A stretch of 45,883 nucleotides of DNA, taken from contig QQRW01000028.1 in the NCBI GenBank assembly GCA_003602605.1, positions 169,129 through 215,011 of the forward strand, given 5' to 3'. Positions within the stretch are counted from its first letter, which is position 1. Each line of letters starts with the position of its first letter. The notes below the pieces were generated by a model, which saw nothing but the letters and a program-made list of their open reading frames with translations, did not search any database and was not told the DNA's origin. Both the position numbers and the translations under genes were made by a program. Shown in pieces: positions 28,431 to 38,900 of the stretch. The stretch is from Candidatus Poseidoniales archaeon. GTDB lineage: Archaea > Thermoplasmatota > Poseidoniia > Poseidoniales > Poseidoniaceae.

Positions 28431-30860
28431 TCATATATCCAAGTCATCGTCAATTGCTACACCAATGTTTTGTGGCTGAACAGGAACAGATGGCTGTAGT
28501 TGATGAGGGGTTGGTGAATGTAAGGCCGACGCATTCGTTCCTCGGGAAGGAGGTGACCCATTTTGGATATCGGCCAAGAGTGAATCTGCGGAGGTGAGTA
28601 AGTCGTTGGAACTGTGATGCTCAAGCACAGTCGTAGCGGCTTTCGTTAGCGATGGATCAACCGGTGCACTTGCTTCTTTGTATGCCCCTGAGCGTTTCTG
28701 AAACGCTTGTTTAAAATGCTCAGGGTTGACTTTCACCGATGATTCCTGTACCATTTTTGGCTCACTTGGCGCAAATCGATTCATCCAGTCTCCGGCCTCT
28801 TCTTGTGGTTTTGGCTGATTCAGAGCATCCATCTCCATCTGCACTGCAGTGCGTTGATTACGTGCGACTATGGATTTGTAAATGACGACTCCGGAAACGA
28901 GTACTGCTCCAATCATCAGCGACCAGGCCTTGAGGATCTCAACACCGGTTGATATCATTCCAAATACGTCGAGTGATTCTTCTTCGACCTCCTCTTGCCA
29001 AGGTGTACCGGTGTAATCTGCACTCGAGGTGTGTACAAACTCAGTACTCGGTTGAAATTGTGAACGCACGGTTGTGTTGACCCAAACCGTTCCATTGCTC
29101 GGCTGGTCTTGCGGCAAATCAATCCAAGCCCGAACAGTAAAGTTGTATCCGATGGGTATATCATTCACCTCAAACGATCTTAGATATTCCACTCCTTGCT
29201 CATAAACCGCAATGTTTGGAGGTAAGAAGGACATCGGCGTCGAATGTGATGATTGCAATTGAACAAGTAAACCGTCTGCTGTGTTCCCTTCATTTCTCAA
29301 GGTCATGGCGATTGACAGTCTTCCATTTGAATCAGTCTCCTCAACAATATCGGTGAAGTTCCATAGAATGACTGGCGCGATTTTTACTGGAATACGTGTG
29401 ATGCCTACTGTGGTATCAGAGTTGAACAGGTAGGTTTCTACAACTACTTCTCCAAGTTCAAATGCCAATGCCGATGCGTTTGCAGTTATCTCGATCAATG
29501 TGAGATTTACATACTCGCCAGGTTGCAATTCAGTCGCAGTTTGTACCAATTGGGCTGATACAAAATCCGGAACTTGCTTTATCGAATATTCAAAAGAGTC
29601 AACAGCATTGCCTCCGTTGAACACTTCTATATCAGCGTTGCAACTCTCCGTAGGTAACAGAGATTGGCATGTGTCTGTCCGTAGTTCAACGCTTCCGCTT
29701 CGTTCCCAACCAATTGATGCGCCGATATCGACAATCCGCGTGTTTTGAATTGCTCCACCAGCAAACACACGAAGTCGGATATCGATTTCACTCGAGTATT
29801 CCATTGGAGCTTGGAAACCGATTTTTATTGTTCTCGATTCATTCGGCTGTAGTATGACCTCTTCAAGTCCACCAAAGATTGCCATTGTCCATCCGTTGAT
29901 TGCTATTCGGTCAAAGTTTGGAATGTCGGGGATTGGTTCTCCCTGTGCATCAATCGCTTCGAGTGTGATATTGAGGTAATTTGGAGAATTGCCAGTGTTT
30001 CTCACATCGACGGAGACTCTCTCTACGCCGCCCGGTTCAATGACTGCATCATCACCTACCTCGTCTATTGAGGCATTCTTGAATTCGTTCATGAGCATGT
30101 CAAAAGACCATTGTACGATTCCACCGTCGATGCCAGATACCGCACTGATTTGGAATCGTGGGCCGTTGTTATACAGAGGTGATCCATCGATGACTGAGGG
30201 TACATCCACCCATAAATAGACATAAGAAACTGTGTCCTGGCGAATGGTTTCATAGGCGTTTAAACCATTGGTTGTATTCATTGTCCATCCCCAATTCCAC
30301 TCGGATGCCGTGTAGAGATTGAAGGTGACATCATCATCTAAGGTGGCGTTGTTTGTGATGTTCATCGCCACAGAAGTCCTCGTGTTAGGGGATACGATGA
30401 ATGAGGATACACCTGTTGCACCAAAATTGAGATTTGAATACGGTGTGACTCGAGCTTGAAAGGTTTCGGTTTGGCTCCAATTCATATCGTTGAGTGATGT
30501 GAACAGTATCGATAGGTTGTAAACAGCATATCCTGCATCAAGATCTGCTGATAGATTGAATTTAACTTGTCTCAAGTATCCGCCTTCAAGCGTTTTACTA
30601 AGCGGCAGTCCGGTTATTGTCAAATTCTCAACAGGATCAACTAAATCAAAATTGAATGTATCAACTTGATCACCTTGATTGTGGAGTGTGAACAAAACTT
30701 CAATCAGTTCTCCACGATGTACTGTTACTTGGTTAAGTCCAATCACGTCAAGTTTCGTATCGCGAGCCTCAACTGTTGATGTTTGGCCGGCAACACCCAC
30801 GAGTGGAACAAGAATATGCATCAGTATGAGCATCCCAACGAGCACACTGCGCATAAACAC
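28431..30860 (-). CDS. Membrane-anchored surface protein with CARDB/NEW3-like repeats
   Basis: Signal peptide (MRSVLVGMLILMHILVPLVGVAG), repeated VxNxGNxxDxFxxxL-type segments, C-terminal TM (AWSLMIGAVLVSGVVIYKSIV) and low-complexity cytoplasmic tail. Confidence 0.82.
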   Translation of the reverse strand: MFMRSVLVGMLILMHILVPLVGVAGQTSTVEARDTKLDVIGLNQVTVHRGELIEVLFTLHNQGDQVDTFNFDLVDPVENLTITGLPLSKTLEGGYLRQVKFNLSADLDAGYAVYNLSILFTSLNDMNWSQTETFQARVTPYSNLNFGATGVSSFIVSPNTRTSVAMNITNNATLDDDVTFNLYTASEWNWGWTMNTTNGLNAYETIRQDTVSYVYLWVDVPSVIDGSPLYNNGPRFQISAVSGIDGGIVQWSFDMLMNEFKNASIDEVGDDAVIEPGGVERVSVDVRNTGNSPNYLNITLEAIDAQGEPIPDIPNFDRIAINGWTMAIFGGLEEVILQPNESRTIKIGFQAPMEYSSEIDIRLRVFAGGAIQNTRIVDIGASIGWERSGSVELRTDTCQSLLPTESCNADIEVFNGGNAVDSFEYSIKQVPDFVSAQLVQTATELQPGEYVNLTLIEITANASALAFELGEVVVETYLFNSDTTVGITRIPVKIAPVILWNFTDIVEETDSNGRLSIAMTLRNEGNTADGLLVQLQSSHSTPMSFLPPNIAVYEQGVEYLRSFEVNDIPIGYNFTVRAWIDLPQDQPSNGTVWVNTTVRSQFQPSTEFVHTSSADYTGTPWQEEVEEESLDVFGMISTGVEILKAWSLMIGAVLVSGVVIYKSIVARNQRTAVQMEMDALNQPKPQEEAGDWMNRFAPSEPKMVQESSVKVNPEHFKQAFQKRSGAYKEASAPVDPSLTKAATTVLEHHSSNDLLTSADSLLADIQNGSPPSRGTNASALHSPTPHQLQPSVPVQPQNIGVAIDDDLDI

Positions 30861-30948
30861 TCCAAGTCATTCACCCTTTGAACTTCACCCAATCTCTGCA
30901 TCAGGGGCACTTCGCAGTCTTCATCAAGCAGGAGTGATTCGTAGCGTC

Positions 30949-31329
30949 ATGCCTCCTTTCTGGCCCTTCGGTAAAAAGAAGCAACCTTTGCAATTGGATG
31001 AGCCTGAACCTCAAGCGATTGTATATCGTAAAGACTCTGATACCACCGAACAAACTCTCGCAGACACCTCTCATCGTGAATCCGATGATTACATGGCTGC
31101 AGTGTCGTTATTTGGTAATGGAGACACAACCATCAAAAGGGCTGAAGAACAATCACAATTTTACGAAGGAATCGTCGATTCGAGTCCGCATAAACCCTCG
31201 ACCCAAACTGACTTCACATGGATCCACCACTCAGACGGATACCATTACAAGAAGATGCAGGATGGTTCATTTGATCCGGTTCCTCATCAAAAGAACGATG
31301 ATGGAACATATGTTCCTTATGATCATTAG
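30949..31329 (+). CDS. Small soluble hypothetical protein
   Basis: ATG at 30949 (MPPFWPFGKKKQPLQLDEPEP...) lies just past the divergent gene start; the upstream part of the 30679 ORF is antisense to the neighbouring CDS. Confidence 0.65.
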   Translation: MPPFWPFGKKKQPLQLDEPEPQAIVYRKDSDTTEQTLADTSHRESDDYMAAVSLFGNGDTTIKRAEEQSQFYEGIVDSSPHKPSTQTDFTWIHHSDGYHYKKMQDGSFDPVPHQKNDDGTYVPYDH

Positions 31330-33074
31330 ACGGGGTCTGAAAGTACCGATTGCAACGCTTGAATGTCGAATTCAGCACCATTGAGCGGGACCTTAAGCTC
31401 GTAGTGAGCGCTGATGGTTGGGTCCATCTCTCCGAAGCAACCCACATGCTCACCTTTGACAAGGACCTTTGCGCAACGACCAGCTAACCAAGGTCCCATA
31501 TCTCCACCGAGAGGCTCAATGGTGTAATCTGAAGCCCCTAAGTCTCTCATTAACGCTTGAATTCGGCCTCGAACAGCGGCAAAGCCACCACCTTGTTCAG
31601 CCACAAGGAACGCGAATCTGTCGCCGTTTGAGTGGTCACGAACAACAGTTCCCAGTTCATAGACTGCTTGCGGGAGGTCATGATGCCTGTTCGATGCCAT
31701 CAATCGAAACAGACCTGGAAGCAAGTATTGCCGAAGCAGTGTGTGTTCGATGGTAATCGGATTCGTAATTCGCGTGACATCACCCATCGCCGGCCATCGC
31801 ATCGCTTCAAACTGATCGAAATCATTGGAGAGTGTCAACGATTGAATTTGCATCAGGCCAAGACCTTGCAGCGATTCACGTATTCGCCTGCGAATTTGCG
31901 AGTCCGGCCGAGGAATCGCAGTCATCGGCGCCTTGGGTACATCATTACCGAGATCTTCGTAGCCGTGGCCTATTGCAACATCTTCCACGAGGTCGATTGG
32001 GTGTAAGATATCGAATCTCCATCTTGGCATTGCGAAAGTGAGGACAGTATCGCCTTCTATCACATCAGACATTCGATTCTGTGGATTCGTAGTGAGGTGT
32101 TCTGCTGGTTTACGGCCGAGGAATTGACCCCCCATTCTGTTTGTTGCTGCTCTTATCTCTTCATCGGTCAGACTTCGTCCAAGTAGGCCGTCGAGAAGTC
32201 GTTGCGTCACTTCATGCTGTATCGGCTCAGGATTTGGCAAAACCTCTGTCACGCCGTCGAAACCTGTTACTTCTATGGTTTCGATTGAACCGCCACGTTC
32301 AGCAAGTTGGAGGGCAATTAACATCATGCTCGATTCACACGCTCTTCGGTCCCATCCTGTAACCTCAATGAAGAAATCTGTTGTCGAGTGTGTGACGGTT
32401 GTCTGGACACCGTTAATGATGGGCGGGAAAGAAAGAACTTGACCCTTGGAATCCGAAATGAGCGGGAATGAATTCAATCCGTCGAGTAGGTGTGCATAAT
32501 CCACGCCCTTAGGATGAGTTGTCAAAATCGTAGCGAGTGACATTTCTTCATCCATTCCTAACGGACAAAATCGGGTGTCAGGAGATGCAGCTTGAACACG
32601 AAATGGAGGTGAGATGGTTGAGAGATCATGCACTCCAATGGATGCTCTGCGTCTTCCACGTCCGAGTGCAAAATGCAATTTTTCTTGGTGATCCATGAGA
32701 GCCTTGATGAAAGCGTCTTTTTCTTCAAGATCGCCGTCAATCGAGATTCCACGAACAACTGCTCCAACAACGACGGGACGAATATGCTCCAATTCAGCAT
32801 CCACCGTCATCGAGATGTCACCTTTGGTAACTTCCAAATTCGGTTCACTTTCGGCACCATGAAGAAATGGTCGTATGGCTTTCGTTAGCGTTTCTCCCGA
32901 CAACAGATCCGGACGGTCAGGAAATATCTCGATATCAAGGACATTCTCATCACAGGTGTCAATGTCGGTTCCTAGAAGAGGTAACTGTTCATCCATTTTA
33001 GCAACATCATGCACAAGGCCGTGCTTCTCAAGAAGCCTGCGAATGAGTTTTTGTTCTACTGAAATTGTTGGCAT
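31326..33074 (-). CDS. pheT: Phenylalanyl-tRNA synthetase beta subunit
   Basis: MPTISVEQKLIRRLLEKHGL...NVLDIEIFPDRPDLLSGETLTKAIRPFLHG; B5-like and core domain (RFDILHPIDLVEDVAIGHGYEDL). Confidence 0.93.
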   Translation of the reverse strand: MPTISVEQKLIRRLLEKHGLVHDVAKMDEQLPLLGTDIDTCDENVLDIEIFPDRPDLLSGETLTKAIRPFLHGAESEPNLEVTKGDISMTVDAELEHIRPVVVGAVVRGISIDGDLEEKDAFIKALMDHQEKLHFALGRGRRRASIGVHDLSTISPPFRVQAASPDTRFCPLGMDEEMSLATILTTHPKGVDYAHLLDGLNSFPLISDSKGQVLSFPPIINGVQTTVTHSTTDFFIEVTGWDRRACESSMMLIALQLAERGGSIETIEVTGFDGVTEVLPNPEPIQHEVTQRLLDGLLGRSLTDEEIRAATNRMGGQFLGRKPAEHLTTNPQNRMSDVIEGDTVLTFAMPRWRFDILHPIDLVEDVAIGHGYEDLGNDVPKAPMTAIPRPDSQIRRRIRESLQGLGLMQIQSLTLSNDFDQFEAMRWPAMGDVTRITNPITIEHTLLRQYLLPGLFRLMASNRHHDLPQAVYELGTVVRDHSNGDRFAFLVAEQGGGFAAVRGRIQALMRDLGASDYTIEPLGGDMGPWLAGRCAKVLVKGEHVGCFGEMDPTISAHYELKVPLNGAEFDIQALQSVLSDPV

Positions 33075-33083
33075 TGTATCAAC

Positions 33084-34691
33084 TCAACGTGAAAACCAGT
33101 GTGGTAATGGGCGGTCGTATCCAACCAAACGTAGACCGCTGATAGCTGCAGTCTCATAGTCGAGCGCTCGTAGGTGTTGGCGTTTGAGTTGGTCGATGGA
33201 ATCAATTCCAAGGCGCTTGAGAATTGATGACAGTTCGTTTGATATGCTTTGAAGCCAATGGGCTAAATCTTGAGCGTCTTGCATCGGGACTTCACAGCAT
33301 ATAATGTCGATACCAGATGCGCGAAGTATTGCAATGTCAGTGCCGCTAGCGGAAAGTCCGAGCAACATTCCAGTCTGAGTTGAGGTTTCCGAGAGGTGAC
33401 TTTTCGTTGATCTACCAATCATTGGTAGGGCTGCAGCTTCAGCGACACCAGATCCGTCTTCGATTCGGCTTACAGCCAAGTCAAGGCTATGGTGAGCGGA
33501 GCGTACGTGAAGAGATTCAACTCGTCCTACTGCGTTGAGGAAACCAATTGTTTTCTCCATGCCAAGAAGTGTCCTGACAGCGACAATGAATCCATCAATT
33601 TCTTCCGAGTTCATAGCAGGTAAATCATCGATATCAGCAAGGACACCGTTTGCTACTTCCAACAACTCGGGTGCATCTGCGAGGTTTTCAGAATCAAGGA
33701 GAACGAAATCCACCGGTCTTGGGTTCTTATGGGTGATAAACGGTTGCTGAGCTAATACCTGAACTTCGAGAGGGTCGCTGTTTTTTCCGAGTGAGAGTGA
33801 ATTACCATCTGTGATCATTGGCAGTAACGGTAGAGGCAGAGCTACTGGCGTGTTCTTTCCGCCCCGTTCTGCGACCAAAGTTATGGTGTCGCATGTTTGG
33901 TAGGATACAGAATGGTGCAAATCGCCGGCAACCAGACCTATACTGGATAAATCCGAACTTGAGACCGGCAATTCCGATGCTTCAACTTGGAGCTGAGGTG
34001 AATGAACGAGGCATACCGCATCTTTTGGGACCTCCATTTCAGGATCATTGAGTTCTTTGTTGATGGATTTGACTTCTGCAGCGGTGAGTGGGCGCAATGC
34101 AACTCCTGCGGGAGGTGTTGGGCATCTGCCGTTGATGACAATTTTACCCCCGGTCATTCCCGCACCAGGGTCGCTGCCAACATCGCCGTGAATAACGATA
34201 AGACCGTCTTTCATACCGCCACCTATTCGTGTTCCTGCCGTCCCTCGAATGAGCAAGAGCCCACCATCCATCAATGAACCAGCATCGTTTCCGACACCAT
34301 CCATGATACTTATTCGTCCACTTCGCATAGCATAGCCTGCAAAGTTTCCTGCGTATTGTTCACAAACAATTGTGTTTCCATGGTTTCCTGCTCCAAGGAA
34401 GGATCCAGCGTCGCCTTGAATGGTGAAGTTCCCACCGCGACCAAAAGCAGCGATCCAAGAACCGAGTTTTCCAAGAGCTCTCATACGTGAGCCAGCAGGT
34501 AGGTTCGGACAAAGTCCAAGTTCTCCATTCTTCGGAACTGGTTCTCCTGCGTTCGTCCAACCAATTCGCAGGATGGCGTTTTGTTCGGCTGCAGCAATGA
34601 GTCTTGGTCCAAGTTTCTTGTTGATGTTGAATGAGCGTTCAACAACCTCTCTTGGTTCGGCCATGTTGTTCGGCTGTTGCTTCATGTCCAA
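33084..34691 (-). CDS. Glutamate synthase-like protein: N-terminal GXGXG domain plus C-terminal FMN-domain-like region
   Basis: GNFTIQGDAGSFLGAGNHGNTIVCEQYAGNFAGYAMRSGRISIMDGVGNDAGSLMDGGLLLIRGTAGTRIGGGMKDGLIVIHGDVGSDPGAGMTGGKIVING (GXGXG beta helix); C-terminal SNELSSILKRLGIDSIDQLKRQHLRAL resembles the end of a GltB FMN domain. Confidence 0.75.
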   Translation of the reverse strand: MDMKQQPNNMAEPREVVERSFNINKKLGPRLIAAAEQNAILRIGWTNAGEPVPKNGELGLCPNLPAGSRMRALGKLGSWIAAFGRGGNFTIQGDAGSFLGAGNHGNTIVCEQYAGNFAGYAMRSGRISIMDGVGNDAGSLMDGGLLLIRGTAGTRIGGGMKDGLIVIHGDVGSDPGAGMTGGKIVINGRCPTPPAGVALRPLTAAEVKSINKELNDPEMEVPKDAVCLVHSPQLQVEASELPVSSSDLSSIGLVAGDLHHSVSYQTCDTITLVAERGGKNTPVALPLPLLPMITDGNSLSLGKNSDPLEVQVLAQQPFITHKNPRPVDFVLLDSENLADAPELLEVANGVLADIDDLPAMNSEEIDGFIVAVRTLLGMEKTIGFLNAVGRVESLHVRSAHHSLDLAVSRIEDGSGVAEAAALPMIGRSTKSHLSETSTQTGMLLGLSASGTDIAILRASGIDIICCEVPMQDAQDLAHWLQSISNELSSILKRLGIDSIDQLKRQHLRALDYETAAISGLRLVGYDRPLPHWFSR

Positions 34692-34811
34692 ATAGCCTCC
34701 CGTAATTTGGCTTCACTTCTTTTCATTTGAACAAGGATTTTCGTCACGCAATTCTCTTTGTTTCGACGATGTGTTAATAGAGGGTCTTCAAAGGCAGGTA
34801 CATTGAGAACC

Positions 34812-35849
34812 ATGATTATCAAGGTGGCAATCAACGGATACGGGACAATCGGAAAACGGGTTGCAGACGCAGTCGACGCTCAAGATGACATGGAAATTGT
34901 TGGCGTGACGAAAACACGACCGGCTTTTGGATGCGATTTGGCAGTAAGAAAGGGTTATCCAATTTACTGCACATTTGATGACGCCGACAGAATCGCAGCA
35001 TTCGCTGATGCAGGTTACACCTGTCACGGTGGTCTTTCCGACCTACTCAAAGTGGCTGACATCGTGATCGACTGTTCGCCCGGCAAGGTTGGTGCTTCAA
35101 ACAAAGACACCTACGAGAATGCTGGAGTTAAGTGGATTTTCCAAGGTGGAGAAAAGCACGCCATGACGGGAATGTCGTATACATCCTCTGCGAATCACAA
35201 AGAAAACTTGAATGTTCAAGGAACCCGTGTAGTTTCATGCAACACCACAGGTCTCTCCCGAACTCTCGTTCCGTTGTACGAACACTGCGGCGAGTTGCGC
35301 GTTGAATGTACCATGATTCGCCGTGCTGCTGATCCGGGTGACTCGAACAAGGGCCCAATCAATGCTATCAAACCGGTACTCAAGGTCCCTTCTCATCACG
35401 GCCCGGATGTAATGACGGTGAAACCGCAAATTCAGATTAATTCCATGGCTGTTGCAGTTCCGACTACCATCATGCACGTTCATGTGGTCACAGCAACTCT
35501 TCCGGAAGGCCATGGGCTTACAACCGAATCCGTATTGGATATGTGGTCAAAATCACCACGATTAGTCATTATGAACGGTGCAGAAACCGGCATCACAACC
35601 ACTGCTGAAGTCATGGAATTTGCTCGTGATATTGGTAGGAAGTGGGGAGACCTGCATGAAATATTCATCTGGGAAGATGGTGTTAAACTCGAGGGGAACA
35701 CGCTCTACTACTTCCAAGCGATTCACCAAGAGTCAGATGTCATTCCTGAAAACATCGATGCAATCCGTGCATTGATGGGTGTTGAAGACGATTGGATGGC
35801 ATCGGTCGCTAAGACAGATGCAGCCATTTCCAAGTACAACAACCTGTGA
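34812..35849 (+). CDS. gap: Glyceraldehyde-3-phosphate dehydrogenase, archaeal type II
   Basis: IKVAINGYGTIGKRVADAV, VVSCNTTGLSRTL active-site Cys, HVHVVTATLPEG. ATG at 34812 preferred over 34758. Confidence 0.95.
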   Translation: MIIKVAINGYGTIGKRVADAVDAQDDMEIVGVTKTRPAFGCDLAVRKGYPIYCTFDDADRIAAFADAGYTCHGGLSDLLKVADIVIDCSPGKVGASNKDTYENAGVKWIFQGGEKHAMTGMSYTSSANHKENLNVQGTRVVSCNTTGLSRTLVPLYEHCGELRVECTMIRRAADPGDSNKGPINAIKPVLKVPSHHGPDVMTVKPQIQINSMAVAVPTTIMHVHVVTATLPEGHGLTTESVLDMWSKSPRLVIMNGAETGITTTAEVMEFARDIGRKWGDLHEIFIWEDGVKLEGNTLYYFQAIHQESDVIPENIDAIRALMGVEDDWMASVAKTDAAISKYNNL

Positions 35850-35854
35850 ACCGA

Positions 35855-35869
35855 TGCCCCGAAGGGGCA
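35855..35869 (+). terminator. Short GC hairpin just after gap stop codon
   Basis: TGCCCC-GAA-GGGGCA perfect 6 bp stem, 3 nt loop, 5 nt after the stop codon; no T-run follows. Confidence 0.35.
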
Positions 35870-35913
35870 CATTCAAGGGGCGTGTTGAAAAAGGTAATTG
35901 ATTTCGATGGGCT

Positions 35914-38900
35914 ATGCAGGGCACTCGACAACCATTGCTCATGCTCGTTGTGCTTCTGCTTACATCGGCTAGCCCGTTGTTAATGGATGACTTTTCATCA
36001 TCACATTCGCTTGCTAGCGACGAACCAAAACAACTTTCAGAAGCTGAACGCCTCGACTTGGCACAGCAATTGTGGTCTCCGCTCGAGTCCTCAAGTATTT
36101 TTGCTACCGATCTTCAAGATTCAAGCGGTATTTTGCGACTTCAAGCAGGTGAATATGACCCGCTGTTGGCTGACGGCCCAGTCCTCAACAAAGCCTTCAT
36201 CGATTCTCAAGACCCTTCTCAAACCGGACTGGCTATGCTTCAACTGCACGAACACGACGGGGCCGTTCTTGATTCACTCTCGAAAACATACGGCCTTACT
36301 CCCCTTGATTTCATCGCAGATGAAGGATGGCTTGTTCGATTACCAGAACCACCTATGGCTTCCTTGGAATTGCTCCAATCTGACGAACGTGTCCGCTGGG
36401 CAGGACCACAACACCCAGGCTGGAGGATTCACAGCGAGCTGCTCTCAGTTTCAGGACACACGCATCTCGCCCTTGTTCCATCTTCTGATTTGGCACTCGG
36501 TGGTCTTGAGACCTTGAGCCTCGACTTGCTGCAAATGGGTGCATCTGAAGCATGGTGCGGAGTTGGACTGTGCGAAGTTAACTTCCATTCAAAACTACAG
36601 TCAACATTGCTTAACAACATCATGCATGATGGACGTATCATTTGGACTGAACCGACTCATGGACTGACTCTACACAATGCGCTGGCCGGTGGTATTGTCG
36701 GTACTGATGGCGTTGCAGCGAATGCTTCTTTCACACTTGACGGCTCTGGAGAAACCATTGCAATTGCCGATACCGGCGTTGATCAGGACCATCCAGACAT
36801 CTCTGGCAGAGTGGCAGGTGTATTCACGAACTTTGGTCTTGACTCCTCTCCCAAGGATTCGAATACAGGACATGGCACTCACATCGCACTCTCGGTACTT
36901 GGAGACGGTACTGGCGACTCAACCGCAGAAGGAATCGCTCCATCTGCAAACCTTGTCATGTATGCGCTTGAACACGACCCAACCGGCGTATTTGGAAGAC
37001 TTGGCTCAATTTACGACTTACTCAATGATGCGGAGCAACGAACTGCTCGCATTTCTGTTAACGCATGGGGCTCGAATGGCAACTACGGTCACTACACTGC
37101 AGACTCTCGTTCGGTCGACCTGCTTGTTCACCAAAAGAATACAGTCCTGCCTTTGTTTTCTGCGGGTGATCGAGGTGCCAGTGGCCCATCACAAGTTGCT
37201 GCACCATCGACAGGAAAGAATGTTCTTTCGGTGGGCACATCACAGACCGGTGCATTAAGCGGTACCGTCGCAAACATCTCCAGCCTCGGACCGAGTCTTG
37301 ATGGACGAATAAAGCCAGATATTGTTGCTCCAGGCATTGACATTTGCTCTGGTCTGGCTGAAGAGGCCAAGTCTCCCGGCGGCCCTTCATGTGCGAATGG
37401 AGTTCATGCGGACGGAACAACAAATCTCTACATGACGCTTTCAGGTTCATCACATGCGACTGCAATTGCAGGTGGCACGACCGCTCTCGTCAGAGAGTTC
37501 CTTCGTGAGCAAGTGAACATCAATTCACCTTCCGCATCACTCATCAAAGCAGCCGTCATCAACGGAGCTACAGACCTTGGAACTCCGGATATCCCCAATT
37601 CAGAGGAAGGGTGGGGGCAGGTCAATTTAGAACGTACTGTTCTGCCTATGGATGGCTCGTTTGCATTGGATACCTTCTTTGATCACAATAAGGAATTGAC
37701 TGCAGGATTTGGATTACTCTATTCATTTGATCTTGACCCGAGTCATGGTGTTGACATAACGCTTGCATGGTCGGATGTAGAAGGAAGTGCCAACGCCGCT
37801 CAGTCCTCTGCTCGGCTCGTTAACAACCTTGATCTGGTCATGGTCGACCCTGACGGTAATGAATGGCTCGGTAACGATTTCTTAAACGGGGTTTCGACAA
37901 CCGGTGGAAGCGCAGATACGCTCAACAATGTAGAGCGAATCAAGGTCGCTCCTGGCGTTCTCACCACTTCGGGTCAGTGGCAAATCAAAGTTCTTCACTC
38001 CGGTGGCCTCTCACAGAGATTCAGCCTCATTGTTGTAGCTGATGCAACATCAATTCCACAAGCTGATTTGGCCACATACGATGGAAGCATTGTACCATCA
38101 TCGGCAGAACCTCTCAAAGACGATCTCATTACCCTTCAGCTCGGTTGGATTAACCAAGGTACCCTCTCGACCGGTTCATTTCGTGTTACTCTTGAAGATT
38201 TGACAACCGGTCAGACGTTGTTCGATGCGGACAGATCTGCCCTTGAACCAGGAGAGATAGATTCGTTCTTGTTGCAACACCAATTCACAACTACCGGTAC
38301 ACATTCAATGCGCTTGAGTATCGACACCCTCGACCAAGTGAGCGAGATAAACGACGGAGTCTCGGGGGTTGACAATAATATTTGGGAGCAGGACATCGAA
38401 GTGACAGCACTTGGTGTTCGAGTTGTCGCACTTGACGATACGGGTTCAGCACCGACCTCTGCAGAGGACCGTGCATTGTCTGCAGTTCACACGTTTGATG
38501 TCCTTAATGCCTCATCGATTGATATCCCTATTCATATTCTGCACGAAGGGACTGGAGAGCAGCCTGTGACCATATCGGTTACGAATGTCCAAAAACCTCA
38601 ACCAGGCCGTCCTGATTTCTTACTTGCACCTGAGGATTCGTGGTCGAAAACAGTATCCGAAATTGGACCATATGTTTTACAAGGCCAAGGCGAGACGGGT
38701 GATTTCAAAGAACTCAATGTTACTCTCGTCAACAATTTCGTCGACCTCTCAAATCAAGATTCGCCTCGGTACGCTCGTGCTGGAACATTTGTTGTAGACA
38801 TTACTGCTCGCTACCAATCACAACCAACGGTCTCTCACACTCAGCGAATTACAATCATCGTTCCACAAGTCACGGATGTTAACATTGGAGCAGCGGGTAT

